Shown piece after piece: positions 10,391 through 21,111 of a stretch of 64,000 bases of DNA. The stretch comes from Hypericum androsaemum (lineage: Eukaryota > Streptophyta > Magnoliopsida > Malpighiales > Hypericaceae): contig OZ023183.1 of NCBI GenBank assembly GCA_963995505.1, positions 16,860,671 to 16,924,670 on the forward strand, written 5' to 3'. The notes below the pieces were generated by a model. It made no database searches. It was not told where the DNA came from and saw nothing but the letters and a program-made list of their open reading frames with translations. Every line of letters starts with the position of its first letter. Position 1 is the first letter of the stretch. The translations under genes were made by a program, and so were the position numbers.

Positions 10391-11138
10391 CAACGGAGAG
10401 ATTTGGTCCGTAGCTTGCCGGATCTAATCAAATCAAGTCGGAACGAGGCCACAACGAGCTGGAACGATGAAGATGTCGGCATTAGAAAAATGATTATTAA
10501 TCACGTATATCCAAATCAACTGGTACATGATTTTCGACTAAACCAGAAATTCATTTCTGTTCGATCCGGTTCTTTATTTCCTTTGCTCATTCCCAACATA
10601 AAATAACTATTATCAATAATTACATAGATCAAAACGTGTCTAATTTTACTGCCGTTTGAAGATTCCGTCCGATACGAACTTGTATCTGTCCACCCAATAA
10701 ATTTGGATACATAATATAATATAAACCAAAAACTTAAATATGTAAATCGAATTCGAATTACGACCGTGTCTAATTTTGGCAAAAACATAGTTGCAGGCCC
10801 ACCAATTAAAAGCCCAGAACCTTATACGACACTCGAAGTTGAGCGCCATTTCCCGTGCGGGCGAAATAACCAAAGAAGTCAGTCCAACGGATAATATTAA
10901 TAGAATATCCATCCGAAAACTTAAACCACCACAGAAATAATCCTCCTCCGAAAATAAAAAATCTTAATACCTTCTCCTCCTGAGCTGCTCTGCCTCACTC
11001 TCGATTCCTGGCTGGGGGGGTCTCAATAACTACAGGAATTAAGGTACTAACTAAGCTTCTGGGTTTGTCATTTTTTGACCTTTCCATTTTCTTGCTCACG
11101 AACGGGAATGTGCTTGTCGGTTTTCAGAAACCTTTGTA
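10391..11138 (+). promoter_or_regulatory. Upstream region of the first PPR gene, with 5'-UTR intron
   Basis: The region holds a site II motif (complement TGGGCCT at 10795-10801) and a second GGGCT element nearby; such motifs are common in promoters of plant organelle-biogenesis genes. A probable 5'-UTR intron runs 11044-11127 (AAG|GTACTAAC … TTTTCAG|AAAC), ending eleven bases before the ATG. The PPR relative at 19.4 kb has an intron in the same place with a near-identical donor (GTACTAAGC), which supports the call. Confidence 0.55.
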
Positions 11139-12875
11139 ATGGAATTGGCAGTTCATAGGAGCCCGACACACGGCACGTGTCCGTCATTTCGACACAAGGG
11201 CAGGGAGAAGAATAGTGGAGGTGTGGATGGGGTTAGGTTATGGGGTGAAGCTGGTCCTAGCAAGGGGGGAGTGTGTTTAGGGTCTGGGACGTCCAGGCGG
11301 CGTAGGGTCTTCGCTGTCGCGGAGATCAAGGGTGGGCCGCGCAGCTCGATGAATACGCGCGGCCCTTCGCTCAAGTTGGAGGATATTGAGAGCTCCAACC
11401 GTCTGAATGTGTTGATTAGGAACAAGGAGTTGGTCAAAGGGTTTGATTTCTTTGAGGACATGATTGGTCGAGGGGTGGTGCCGGATGATGTTGTCTGCTC
11501 GCGGTTGATTCAGGGGTTGTGTAGGACCAATCAGATCCGGAAGGCTCGCCAAGTGTTGGATATGGTCGAGGATGCCGGTGTGATTCCTGATGTTAAAACG
11601 TATACTATGGTGATCAATGGACATAGCGTGAGCGGGGAGGCTGATAGGGCGCTGCAGATTCTAGATCGTATGAAAGTGGAACCTAATGTTGTCACGTTTA
11701 ATGCGATCTTGACTGGCTTGTGCAAATGGGGGCAGTGGGAGCAGGCGCTAGAAGTTTTTAAGCAGCGGTTGGAGAAGCGTTGTCGTCCCGACAAGGTGAC
11801 TTATACCATCCTGTTGGAGGCGACTTGCAAAGAGCGCGGAGTTGACCAAGCCATGAGGCTGTTGGATGAGATGCGATCTAGGGGATGCGAACCTGATTCC
11901 GTTACCTATAATGTTATTGTCAATGGGATGTTGAAGGAGGGGAGGGTGGATGAAGCAGTCAAGTTTGTGGATCGTATACCATTATACGGGGGCCAACCTG
12001 ATGCTATTATCTATAATAGCATCATGCGTGCTTATTGCGATTCTGGGCGGGGGAAGGAATCCGAAAATATTTTCAATAAGATGGTCGACAAAGGATTGTC
12101 TCCTACCATTCACACCTTCAGCATCTTAATTTCCTTCTTGTGTAGCAGAGGTATGGTTTATGAAGCAATTGATAAAATGGAGAAGATGTCCGAGTTCGGC
12201 TGCACTCCCGATTCCACGATTTATAATAACTTGATACATGGATTTGGTAGGAAGGGGGAAAAAGAATCGGCGATGGAGTTCCTGAAGTTCATGGAATCTA
12301 GGGGTTGCAACCCGAACTTATCGACCTTCAACAATTTGCTTTCAGGTCTGTGCAAGGGTTGCAAATCTATCGAAGCATTAGAGATACTCCATACGTTAAG
12401 CAGTAACGGCTGGTCGCTGGATTCATTCGCTTACAATGCCGTGGTTGAAGGGCTTGCCAGATCACGAGAAACAGATAAAGCTGCAGAACTATTACACGAG
12501 ATGCGAGAGAAGGGTTTTCAGCCTAACATCAAAGCTTACTCTGCACTTATTTTCGGGCTTATTAAAGAAGAAAAATTGGATGAAGCTATAGACTTATTTC
12601 ATCAGTTGGAAGACTTGGGAGTGACGCCAAATGCCAAAACCTACAATTATGTCATCTCTGGACTTTGCAAGTCCCAGCTGACTGTCTACGCAGTCGACCT
12701 TTTGGCTTATATGGTATCTAAGGGATGCGAACCCAACGAAATTACGTACCACATTCTTGTTGAAGGCATAGAGTCCGAAGGACTTACAAAGGAGGCATCA
12801 GATCTGCGGAATGAGTTGTGTGCAAGAGGAGCCATGACTCGTAGTGCAGCAAATCGAGCGCCATTCAAGAGCTAG
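11139..12875 (+). CDS. P-type pentatricopeptide repeat protein, intact (At1g09900-like)
   Basis: A single-exon 578-residue protein. PPR proteins bind organellar RNA one base per 35-residue helical repeat and act in its stability, splicing or translation. About thirteen tandem repeats fill residues 100 to 560, recognisable by the recurring GxxPDxxTYNxxIxGLCK pattern. There is no E or DYW tail, so it is P class. The basic, Arg/Ser-rich first 70 residues could be an organelle targeting peptide. From memory it resembles Arabidopsis At1g09900, with matching N-terminal MDL/MEL start and C-terminal repeats. The start is set by the 5'-UTR intron and by alignment with the relative at 19394. Several repeats lack the usual Cys-Lys (for example GHSVSGEADRAL, GMLKEGRV), so it is more diverged than its broken paralogue. 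Confidence 0.85.
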   Translation: MELAVHRSPTHGTCPSFRHKGREKNSGGVDGVRLWGEAGPSKGGVCLGSGTSRRRRVFAVAEIKGGPRSSMNTRGPSLKLEDIESSNRLNVLIRNKELVKGFDFFEDMIGRGVVPDDVVCSRLIQGLCRTNQIRKARQVLDMVEDAGVIPDVKTYTMVINGHSVSGEADRALQILDRMKVEPNVVTFNAILTGLCKWGQWEQALEVFKQRLEKRCRPDKVTYTILLEATCKERGVDQAMRLLDEMRSRGCEPDSVTYNVIVNGMLKEGRVDEAVKFVDRIPLYGGQPDAIIYNSIMRAYCDSGRGKESENIFNKMVDKGLSPTIHTFSILISFLCSRGMVYEAIDKMEKMSEFGCTPDSTIYNNLIHGFGRKGEKESAMEFLKFMESRGCNPNLSTFNNLLSGLCKGCKSIEALEILHTLSSNGWSLDSFAYNAVVEGLARSRETDKAAELLHEMREKGFQPNIKAYSALIFGLIKEEKLDEAIDLFHQLEDLGVTPNAKTYNYVISGLCKSQLTVYAVDLLAYMVSKGCEPNEITYHILVEGIESEGLTKEASDLRNELCARGAMTRSAANRAPFKS

Positions 12876-13860
12876 CGGGATGTTTGCCCTCCCCATCTCC
12901 TCTGTGGATGGAACTGCATTAGATAACTCGGGTTTTCTCTCATGTTGCCCCTGAAGATCGAGTGTTTTGTGCAGTAGTAGCTGCCCATTGTTCCGATCAG
13001 TTATCCGCGGATCCTTGTCCTCTCCGGGGCCCCCGGTTTCTGGTTCCGGTCAATGCAGTGCAGAGGCCTAATTCCATCAGTTTACTGATCATCTGCTCTT
13101 GCAAATTCGTCCAAAGAGCAAAAGGCCCTCTTGACGAACTGCTCTATGTGAAGTTTGTAAAACGAATACATTTTCACGCCCCCAGCAATTTAATGATATA
13201 CTACTCTCCCGTATTGTTCTAGTGATTTTCTTGTAATTAGTTTTCAGAGAGGAGAGGTAAATGAATTCTTCTATTGGAATAACCATTGACGTTGTTTTGT
13301 CTAAAGTTATTTTCTGATAAGTAAAGTAATTCCCGAGCAGTGCAGAGTTCTACTACTTGAATCAAAACTAATCACGCATTTTCGTTTAAATACAATTGAG
13401 CTAATTCATGAAAAGTTATTTGCATTATGGATGCACCGCATAAGATTTTTCCATTTAAGCTAAGTTAAGAAACAACTTTTAAAGGGCAGAGTAGTTTTTG
13501 CGAATATAATTACGTTGCCACTATTTAATATTTATAAGCTCGTGAATTACCAATTTTTTTTATAGGCTCGTGCTCAACCCATAGTTTCAATGAATTTGTA
13601 ATTAAATGATCGGTAATAAATAAAATTAAATGTCATGTAAATATGAAAATCGCATGTAAATATATTTCGAGATACTAAGAATTGCAGATTGAATATAGTT
13701 CATAACTCCTCTCAAAAATTACCTTAATGAACAAAACAAAATTTAAAAAATATATTTTCTCTTTCATTCAACTTGACTCTCTATTTGTCATAGACGATTA
13801 TTATCTCGGTCCTAAATGGATTAATACATATTTTAATTTAATAAGATATCATTAACGACG
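12876..13860 (+). other. 3' region of first PPR gene; parent of a downstream duplication
   Basis: The 3' flank includes CATCTGCTCTTGCAAATTCG and TCCAAAGAGCAAAAGG around 13090-13125. The same sequence recurs at about 14285-14325, and a diverged form at 21500-21530 after the second PPR gene. Homology between the first two continues through blocks such as TTATTTGCATTAT (13418 and 15208) to at least 13830. This shows the 3' flank was duplicated with the gene. No additional gene seen. Confidence 0.6.
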
Positions 13861-14177
13861 CCCGATTGGGTGTTGATAAAGGGAGGTGCCCCCAAAGCAA
13901 GAATCATACCCACCACCATAACTTTTGATAGGTGTGTTGCGAGAATTGAAATCACAACTTCTTGCACCTAAAGCAAGAATCATACCACTAGACCAAACAC
14001 TATTCTTTGGAAAAAGGACTCGCGGACCAACTTATAAATTTTAGTTGTCAGATTCGCCCAACAACAATGAATCCGGCCCGGTCATTAACGATGACTCTAC
14101 CCATTAATCTAATTGTTGGGTATTTAAATCATCTCTTAACATTCGGCAGGCCCACAACACAGAGCCCATAACTCCGC

Positions 14178-14395
14178 GGCCGCGGATCCTTGTCCTCTTT
14201 GAGGCCGCGGATATCTGGTTCTTCTGATCCATATCCTGTGCTGTGGGCGAATGCTGAGGCCTATTTCCATCAGTTTACTCATCATCTGCTCTTGCAAATT
14301 CGTCCAAAGAGCAAAAGGACATCTTGTCCACTGCTATGTACAGTTTGTAAAACGAATACATATTTATGTCTCCATCAATTTTAACATTCGAAAAC
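14178..14395 (+). pseudogene. Orphan 3'-UTR of a lost third PPR copy
   Basis: This stretch is a clear copy of the first PPR gene's 3' UTR (13005-13210), sharing GCGGATCCTTGTCCTCT, CATCTGCTCTTGCAAATTCG and GTTTGTAAAACGAATACAT in the same order. Upstream of it there is no PPR coding sequence, only unrelated AT-rich DNA. The flank after it continues the homology, interrupted by a solo LTR at 14432. It is best explained as the residue of a third tandem PPR copy that lost its coding region, or a partial duplication that never included one. Confidence 0.6.
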
Positions 14396-14431
14396 GAACA
14401 ATGTATTTTTTTCTTTCCAAAGGGTAGATTT

Positions 14432-14948
14432 TGTTGGGTATGGAGCTTGAGAGGCCGCTCGAGAGATAAATCGGGTCGAGGAACGAATGCGAGAAGGCAA
14501 AACACCAGTGCACTTGTAATGGATTCGACCGCTAGGGGTGTCCGGAAATGGACTTTTGGCTGGACAAGTTTGCCCTTGCTTGCCCAAAAGTCCTAGATAA
14601 GTTGGTGCCTCTATAAATACCCATTTGTCTCCTTGTTGTAAAGGGTGGTTGCCATTGCCAAGTACTCTCCATAGTGAAAAGAGAGAAAAGAGAGAAAGAG
14701 TGAGCCAAAGTGTGGCATCCTTGTAGTGAGCAAGTGAAGCTCCACTTGTGTGCGCGTAATATAGTGGAATCTCTCCCGGCTTGGACGCCCCTAGAGGTAG
14801 ATCGTTGAGGATCGAACCGGGTGAATAAATTTTGTGTATCCCTCCTTTGTGCTTTCTTTGTGTTTGTGATTTGTGCTTAGTGTTGTGCTCGTGCTTGTGT
14901 GTTCGTTGTGTTGCTTGAGTCCACGGGAAGTGAATAATTTCCCTAACA
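14432..14948 (+). mobile_element. Solo LTR (Copia-type appearance)
   Basis: A 517-base block starts TGTTGGGTATGG and ends CCCTAACA, giving the short inverted ends TGTTGGG/CCTAACA expected of an LTR. It contains a TATA box (CTATAAATAC at about 14611) and a purine-rich leader. No partner LTR, primer-binding site or coding region lies nearby. The flanking five bases are GATTT on the left and TATTT on the right, a four-of-five match. A single LTR arises when the two LTRs of an element recombine and remove the interior. The Copia assignment is from general appearance only. Confidence 0.7.
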
Positions 14949-15705
14949 TATTTATTTTTTAATATACTTTGTGGTGAACTAAACTAAGATGCATTACTAT
15001 TCAGTCTTATTTTTTAGGACTCTGGAGAGAGGTACTAAGTGCACCCTTGTAGTTGTTTTCTTACTAAAAGTTTTTCTCGTTTTTTCTCTAACAAAATTCG
15101 AATTTTTGTAGACAAGAGAGGCGAATGAATTCTCTAAAGAAATTTTTTCTAACTTTATTTTTTATAAGTAATTCCCGCATCTTCGTTTTAATACGATTTG
15201 CATTCATGAAGTTATTTGCATTATAGATGAAGCGCATAAGATTTTTTCGTTTAAGCTAATCTCACATCAACCAGTAACACCTCGTAATAATTACCTTAAT
15301 GAGAAAAAAAATAGAAAATATATATATTTTCTCTTTCATTGAACTTGACTCTCTATTTATTAAAGAAGATTGTTATCTTCCTAAGTAATTAATCTAGGTT
15401 TGAATTTAATATAATTTTATTATGGATAACTCTACCGATTAATATAGAGGTAACCCCATTTCGAATAGAATCAAAGAATCGGAAGTTCCAGAAGAGAATT
15501 CAAAACCAGTTCCGGGAAAGAGCCCCGAACTCTACCTAGATGGGGTACCTTGGTTTTATTTTATTTTTTAGGGTCACTGGGTACCTTGGTTTAGTTTTAT
15601 CTTTGGTGACTCTTTCAATTTCGTACATAGATTTCGTTTATCATTTGATGCGCATCTGATAAGCGCTATCTAGTACCTTCGGCGTGGTCCCTAGATGTAA
15701 CCTCC
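14949..15705. other. Duplicated intergenic flank, no gene
   Basis: Continues the homology to 13320-13860 (for instance AACTTGACTCTCTATTT at 13768 and 15347). No coding region or RNA gene supported. Confidence 0.5.
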
Positions 15706-15713
15706 CATGGTGA

Positions 15714-16345
15714 TAGACGTGACCACGGTTCGAATTGGATCGAATTTGAATCGAATTGGTTCGAATTCGAATTCATTAAAATCTCAAACCGTATTCAATT
15801 AATCCAAAGACGAATCGAATACGAATTATGATTCTTCAAATTCGAATCAAATTCAAATTGAATTCGAATTATTTCATTAATTTTAATATTGAATAAAAAA
15901 TTCAAAAACTACCAAAATTTTTGTAATATTTTTGAAAAAAATTCAAAATTTTTCAATTTTTTTGATATATTTCAAAATTATACTGTAACGTTTACCATTT
16001 TTGGGAAAAAGAAATAAATTAAAGATTGAGCTTCCATTTAATGTTCCAAATTAAGTTGTCTACGTATCATTTTGTCTACCTGATGACATGATTAGATAGT
16101 AATATGAATACTTCTCGGTACTTATTTAATTTTTTTAATAATATGGTCAAATTCGAATCAAATTGGACTCAAATTCGAATTCAATTCTCCGGTTCGACGA
16201 ATTGTAGAAATCTTAAATCGTACTCAATTTGTCTCATGACAAATTCAAATCGAATTATGGATGAATCGAATTGTGAACGAATCAAATTTTTTACGAATCG
16301 AATCGAATCAAATTACGAATCAGATTCTAACAATATTCAGGTCTA
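15714..16345. mobile_element. hAT-derived MITE
   Basis: A 632-base element begins TAGACGTGACCACGG and ends with the complement of TAGACCTGAA. It is flanked by an 8-bp imperfect duplication CATGGTGA/CCTGGTGA (15706-15713, 16346-16353). Its subterminal parts are dense in GAATCGAATTCGAATT-like motifs. The interior matches the two ends of the larger hAT 57 bases downstream (GGGAAAAAGAAATAAA and AATTAAGTTG on one side, GATGACAT..ATAGTAATATGA on the other). It therefore looks like an internal-deletion derivative of that element. Confidence 0.85.
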
Positions 16346-16860
16346 CCTGGTGAGTTCGTTTTGAGAAAATGATAAGTTAAAAAAAGCCAAGAACTCTACA
16401 CTTAGACCTGACCACGGTTCGAATTTGGACGAATTCGAATCGAATTTATTCGAATACAAATTTATCAAAACATTAAACCATATTCAATTCTTCAAAAGAC
16501 GAATCGAATACGAATTATGAATTTTCGAATTAGAATCGAATTATAATCGAATTTAAATTAATTCTATAATTTTAATACTTAATTAAAAAATTCTAAAACC
16601 TCTAATTTTTTTGGATATTTTGAATATTTTTGTAATATTTTCGAAAAAGTTTTGATATTGTTTGAAAAATTCAAAAATTTTGATTTTTGCTTCAAATATT
16701 AAAAAAAAATTAGGAATTAGTGTTTAACATTTTTTGGGAAAAAGAAATAAACTAAAGATTGGGCTTGCACTTAATGTACCAAATTAAGTTGCCTACGTAT
16801 CCTTAGCTCCGAAGGAATCAAAGTCCACGTAGTTCTCTTACCTTTATGGAGCTAACTTAC

Positions 16861-17849
16861 CTAGTCGGATGTGTTTGTGCTTTCACCGGTTGTGGCATCA
16901 TCGAGGTCGTATAGTTGGTCGGGATTTTTCCGGACCAATTCTTGTTGTCGGCTTTCTGCCTTGGTCCAATCGGCAACCAATGCTTGTGCCTCCAAAGATT
17001 GCGGTGTCATTGAGTACCGGTGTTCATCCAAAATATTACCTCCTGCACTAAATACTTGTTCCACGACAACCGTCGAAACCGGACAAGCAAGCAATTCTTT
17101 TGCAATAATTGACATAACCAGAAATTGTTCTACATGGTTGTTCCACCATTCTAATAAAGCAAAACTAGAAGGTTTGACAAATGGAATATCAAATTGTGTG
17201 TTAAGATATAAATCAAATTCCGAATTAGTTAAACTTATTCCTTTGGGTCTTTTTTGTTTTTTCATTAACAATCTTTCCGTAAAACTTAATTTTTCACCTT
17301 GTGAGGGAGAGGGAGTTGGTTCATTAGATGTAGAAGCATTATTCCTAATACTATATTCACTCATTAAATCCAAAATATCTTTTTTTACATTGTTTGTAAT
17401 TATTACAACATGATCTTCTAGATTAGGAACTTGCAAAAAAAATTCCAAATTTGTGTAATACGCATATAATAAATTTTGTAAACCATCAATTTTAATGTTC
17501 GGCATAAAAACGGTTGTAATTACATTAAGTTGGGGAATCTCCTTGAAATACTTTAACCATTTGCTAGCCATTTCCGAAACGCATGATGACAATGCAAAAT
17601 CTTGATAAGCGCTACATATTGCCTCCGATATATTACAACATTCCAAAAATTATTAGAACTTGCATTGTCTAGAGAAATTGAAAATATTTTTTGAACTAGA
17701 TTATATTCTTGTAAAATAGTATGCAATATTTTATAACAATTATTCCCACTATGACTATCATCAAAAACTCTATATGCAATTATTCTTTTTTGTATATTCT
17801 ATTTATTATCAATCCAATGACATGTAACACCAAAATATGAATGTGTTTG
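16861..17849 (-). pseudogene. hAT transposase C-terminal part (hATC dimerisation domain)
   Basis: The stretch from 17849 to 17647 still reads HWIDNK, then KRIIAYRVFDDSHSG and FSISLDNASSNN, typical of the hAT catalytic region, but contains stop codons. The open part 16861-17646 contains EFDLYLNTQFDIPF and LEWWNNHVEQF, then ELLACPVSTVVVEQVFSAGG and LTPQSLEAQ in diverged form. That is the hATC dimerisation domain, which normally ends the protein. Usual plant hAT transposases are 650-750 residues, and the pieces here add up to about that length. Stops and a possible frame change make it non-functional. Confidence 0.85.
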
Positions 17850-18506
17850 TCAATGATCACTCCATATATCACAACATATAAAAACTCGACCATCAAAATC
17901 AAAGAAAAAAATTTGTAATTTTTCTTTATTTTTCTTGTATAAATCTTTTACATATCGTGTTAATGTACTTTGTGAAATTTTTTTTGCACTAGGATTTAAA
18001 GCATTTTGACAATAAGTTATAAAATTAAGTTTTTCACCAAAACTAAAAGATAAATATTCTGTAGCAACTAATTTAGCTAATTCCTCTCTATTATTTTGAT
18101 CGGTGTAATGAAATAAAATATTAGGTGTAGTAGATAATTGAGTTTGTGATTTTTCAAAACCAACTTCGTATGGATGTTTAGTATTCAAATGAATAGTATA
18201 AGTACCATATCCATTTCCGGTTTTGAATTCATATTGTTTACCACAATAATTACATGTAATTTTGAAGATACATTTTTCTCCGGTAGAAATTTTTGTGAAA
18301 TGCTTAGTAAAAAGTAATGAAGGCGATCTTTTTACCTTTTGTGGATTGTTGAATATTGAATCAACACTTTCCCGTTGAGCTTCATCATGGACGTTCATTA
18401 TTTCTTCCGGAATAGGATAAGTAGAAATCGGTGGAAAATCCGATTCAATAGAATCGTGATGTTCGACACGTTTTTCCTTACCCTTATTTGCTCTACTTGA
18501 TGACAT
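17850..18506 (-). pseudogene. hAT transposase N-terminal part (BED zinc finger)
   Basis: The 218-codon piece starts MSSSRANKGKEKRVEHHD. A BED-type zinc finger is visible at about residues 80-112: a CNYCG pair of cysteines followed by HLNTKH, the two histidines. BED fingers bind the transposon ends. It continues with LTRYVKDLYKKNKEKL and CDIWSDH, where a TGA interrupts the frame. After the stop the frame continues QTHSYFGVTCHWID, the usual catalytic-domain sequence, so this is a broken transposase and not a separate gene. Confidence 0.85.
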
Positions 18507-19308
18507 AATTATATAGTAATATGAGTAATTATATGAGAAATATGACTAATATATCTAATTAGTAGACTTGAGGGAGAATTTATATAGCTCAAATTTTTAA
18601 TAAGAGAAGTAGAGAATTGAGATTAGAATGTGTAAAATTTGAAGAATAAGAGGTGATATTTATAGAGTTTGGAAGAAATTTTGAATTAAAAAAAAATTAA
18701 AAGTACAAACAGTAAAAAAAACGGTAACCTGGGGATTAAAACGGTAACAAAAAAAAACTGTAAAAAAAGGTAATTTATCCCTGACGCTGATGCAAGCGCT
18801 GACATCAGCGAAATTCAAATCCCCGCCCCCCTCCCACGCCCCTCCGGCCCTCCCCCCTTTTTTGATTTTTTACGAATTCGAATCGAATTCGATACGAATT
18901 CAACTCGAATCGAATTCTCGAAATGAATTTGAATTGAATTTGTCGATTTGACGAATTACAAAAAACTTGAACCGTATTCAATTCTTATCACGACGAATTC
19001 GAATCGAATTATTGTCAAATCGAATCAAATTTTTCACGAATCGAATCAAATTTTTCACGAATCGAATCAAATCGAATCACGAATCGGATTCAATTCATGG
19101 CCAGGTTTATCTACACTACAATTGAGCCGTTGTTGCTATTTTTGCCCGAGGAAATGAACCACGGACATGGAGAAGAACAAGTCCTGAACTAGTCCAACGG
19201 ATAGAGGCAAAAACCCAAGCGCTGCATCCACACAAAACCTCTCCCTTAAACCCTCACCTTGGCTTTACTTGTGCATTGGGGGGTCTCTCTCCAGCTATAT
19301 GTACAAAG

Positions 19309-19384
19309 GTACTAAGCTTTTGGGTCCTCAATTTTTGAAGCTTTCGTTTTTAACATTGAACAGAATTGTACAATTCGTTTCTAG
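19309..19384 (+). other. 5'-UTR intron of second PPR locus
   Basis: ACAAAG|GTACTAAGC … TTTCTAG|GTGC. It aligns in position and donor sequence with the intron before the first PPR gene, placing the ATG of this locus at 19394, nine bases downstream of the acceptor. Confidence 0.6.
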
Positions 19385-19393
19385 GTGCTTGAT

Positions 19394-21111
19394 ATGGATT
19401 TGATAGTACATAGGAGTTGCTCGCTCCAGCACCTGTACAGGGAGAGTAGTAGAAGTTTTGACGGTCCTGGCAAGGGAGTGTGTGGAGGGGACGGGAGGTC
19501 CCGGAGGGGTAGGGTTTTCGCTGTTTCGGCTGTCGAAAAGTCGAAGGGAGTGTCTTTAGGGGATGGGTTCTGGAGGAACACGGGTGACTCTTCACCCAAG
19601 TCGAAGGAAATTAGGAGTCGCTCCAGCCGTCTGCACCAGTTACTTAGGAATCAGAAGCTGGATGAAGGTCTGAAGCTCCTTGAGAGCATGATTTACGACG
19701 GGGAGGTGCCTGATGTTGTTGCCTGCACATGGACGGTTCGGGGGTTTTGTAGGGCCGGGCAGACAAGGAAGGCTCTGCGGGCTATGGATTTAATTGAGGA
19801 TGCGGGTGTGGTTCCTGATGTTATAACCTATAACATGTTGATCAACGCGCATTGCAGGGATGGAGATGTTGATACGGCGTTGCAGGTTCTGGACCATATG
19901 AAAGTGGCGCCTGATGTTGTCACGTGTAACACGATCTTGCAGAGTCTCTGCAAATGCGGGAAGTTGGATCAGGCGTTGGAAGTTTTAAAGGGGCTAGCGG
20001 AGAAACACTATTATCCTGATACGATTACTTATACCAGACTGTTGGAGGCAGCTTGCAAAGACCACGGACTTGCCCGAGCCATGAGGCTATTCGACGAGAT
20101 GCGATATTGTGGATGCAAACCTGACGTTGTTACCTATAATGTTATTGTCAATGCGATGTGCAAGGAAGGGGGGCTGGAAGAAGCAGTCAAGTTTGCGGAT
20201 CACATGCCATCATATGGGTGCCGACCTGATGCCATCACCTATAACACTATCATTCGTGGCTATTGCAATCTCGGGAGGTGGATGGACACCGAAAAGCTAC
20301 TTGATAAAATGACTCAGAAAGGATGTCCTCCTACCATTATCACCTTCAACATCTTAATTTCCTCCGGATGTCTGCAAGGTTTGATTGATCAAGCAGCTGA
20401 CATATTAGAGAAGATGCCTGAGTATGGGTTCATGCCTGATTTGTTTAGTTATAATCCCCTGCTTGATGGATTTTGCAGAAAGGGGAAATTAGAACGGGCC
20501 ATTGAGTTCCTGAAGATCATGGTAGATAGGGGTTGCCACCCGGACATTGTGACCTACAACACTTTGCTTGCAGCTCTATGCAGGGTTGGCAAGGTCGATG
20601 CAGCAGTGGAGCTTCTCCATCAGTTAAGCAGTGAAGGCTGCGAGCTGGTAATAATCACTTACAATACTGTGATTCACGGGCTTTGTAGAATCGGAAAAAC
20701 AGATCAAGCTCTAGAACTTTGGCATGAGATGCAAGAGAAGGGTCTTAAGCCTAACAATATACTGGCAAGTCGCTAATTGACGGGTTTAACAGAGAAGGAA
20801 AAGTTGATAAAGCTATAATCTTATTTCATCACTTGGAAGACTTGGGAGTGAGGCCAGATACTACCACCTACAATTATGTCATCTCTGGACTTTGCAGGTC
20901 CCAGCGGACCGATTACGCAATTGACTTTTTTGCTCGTATGGTTTCTAGGGGATGCAAACCCAACGAATCTACATACGCCATTCTTGTAAATGGCATATCC
21001 TCGAAAGGTTTGAAAAAGGAGGCTTTCGAGCTGCAGAATGAGTTGCATGCAAGAGGAGTTATTGTTTCTCGGGGATGCAAATCCAATGAATCGACGTTGT
21101 CGAAGGCATAG
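19394..21111 (+). pseudogene. P-type PPR paralogue, frameshifted near its 3' end
   Basis: From ATG 19394 the frame reads MDLIVHRSCSLQ and then about ten PPR repeats with near-perfect consensus (PDVITYNMLINAHC, PDVVTYNVIVNAMC). At about 20757-20765 one base is missing relative to the expected frame: the protein would stop at 20774-20776, while the next frame continues SLIDGFNREGK and through EDLGVRPDTTTYNYVISGLC to a stop at 21109-21111. The final repeat is then partly duplicated: a unit of about 130 bases (VSRGCKPNES … NELHARG) recurs at 21060-21180 with a deletion. Without the frameshift, length and layout would match the intact gene at 11139 and At1g09900-like proteins. A sequencing error cannot be excluded; a truncated protein of 460 residues is possible. 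Confidence 0.8.

Larger units (their letters stand above)
16403..19109 (-). mobile_element. hAT transposon with degraded transposase
   Basis: Ends TAGACCTGACCACGG and the complement of TAAACCTGGCCA match at ten of twelve bases. An exact 8-bp duplication TCTACACT (16395-16402, 19110-19117) flanks the element, as expected for the hAT superfamily. Total length is 2707 bases. Subterminal regions (16410-16560, 18870-19090) are packed with GAATCGAATT motifs, the kind of short repeats that hAT transposases bind. The transposase reads on the minus strand in two open pieces, 17850-18506 and 16861-17646, joined by a damaged stretch. Confidence 0.92.

Noticed and set aside
19385..19393. Upstream start of the second PPR locus at 19385
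   Set aside because: The codon there is GTG at the splice acceptor. The ATG at 19394 aligns with the start of the first PPR gene.
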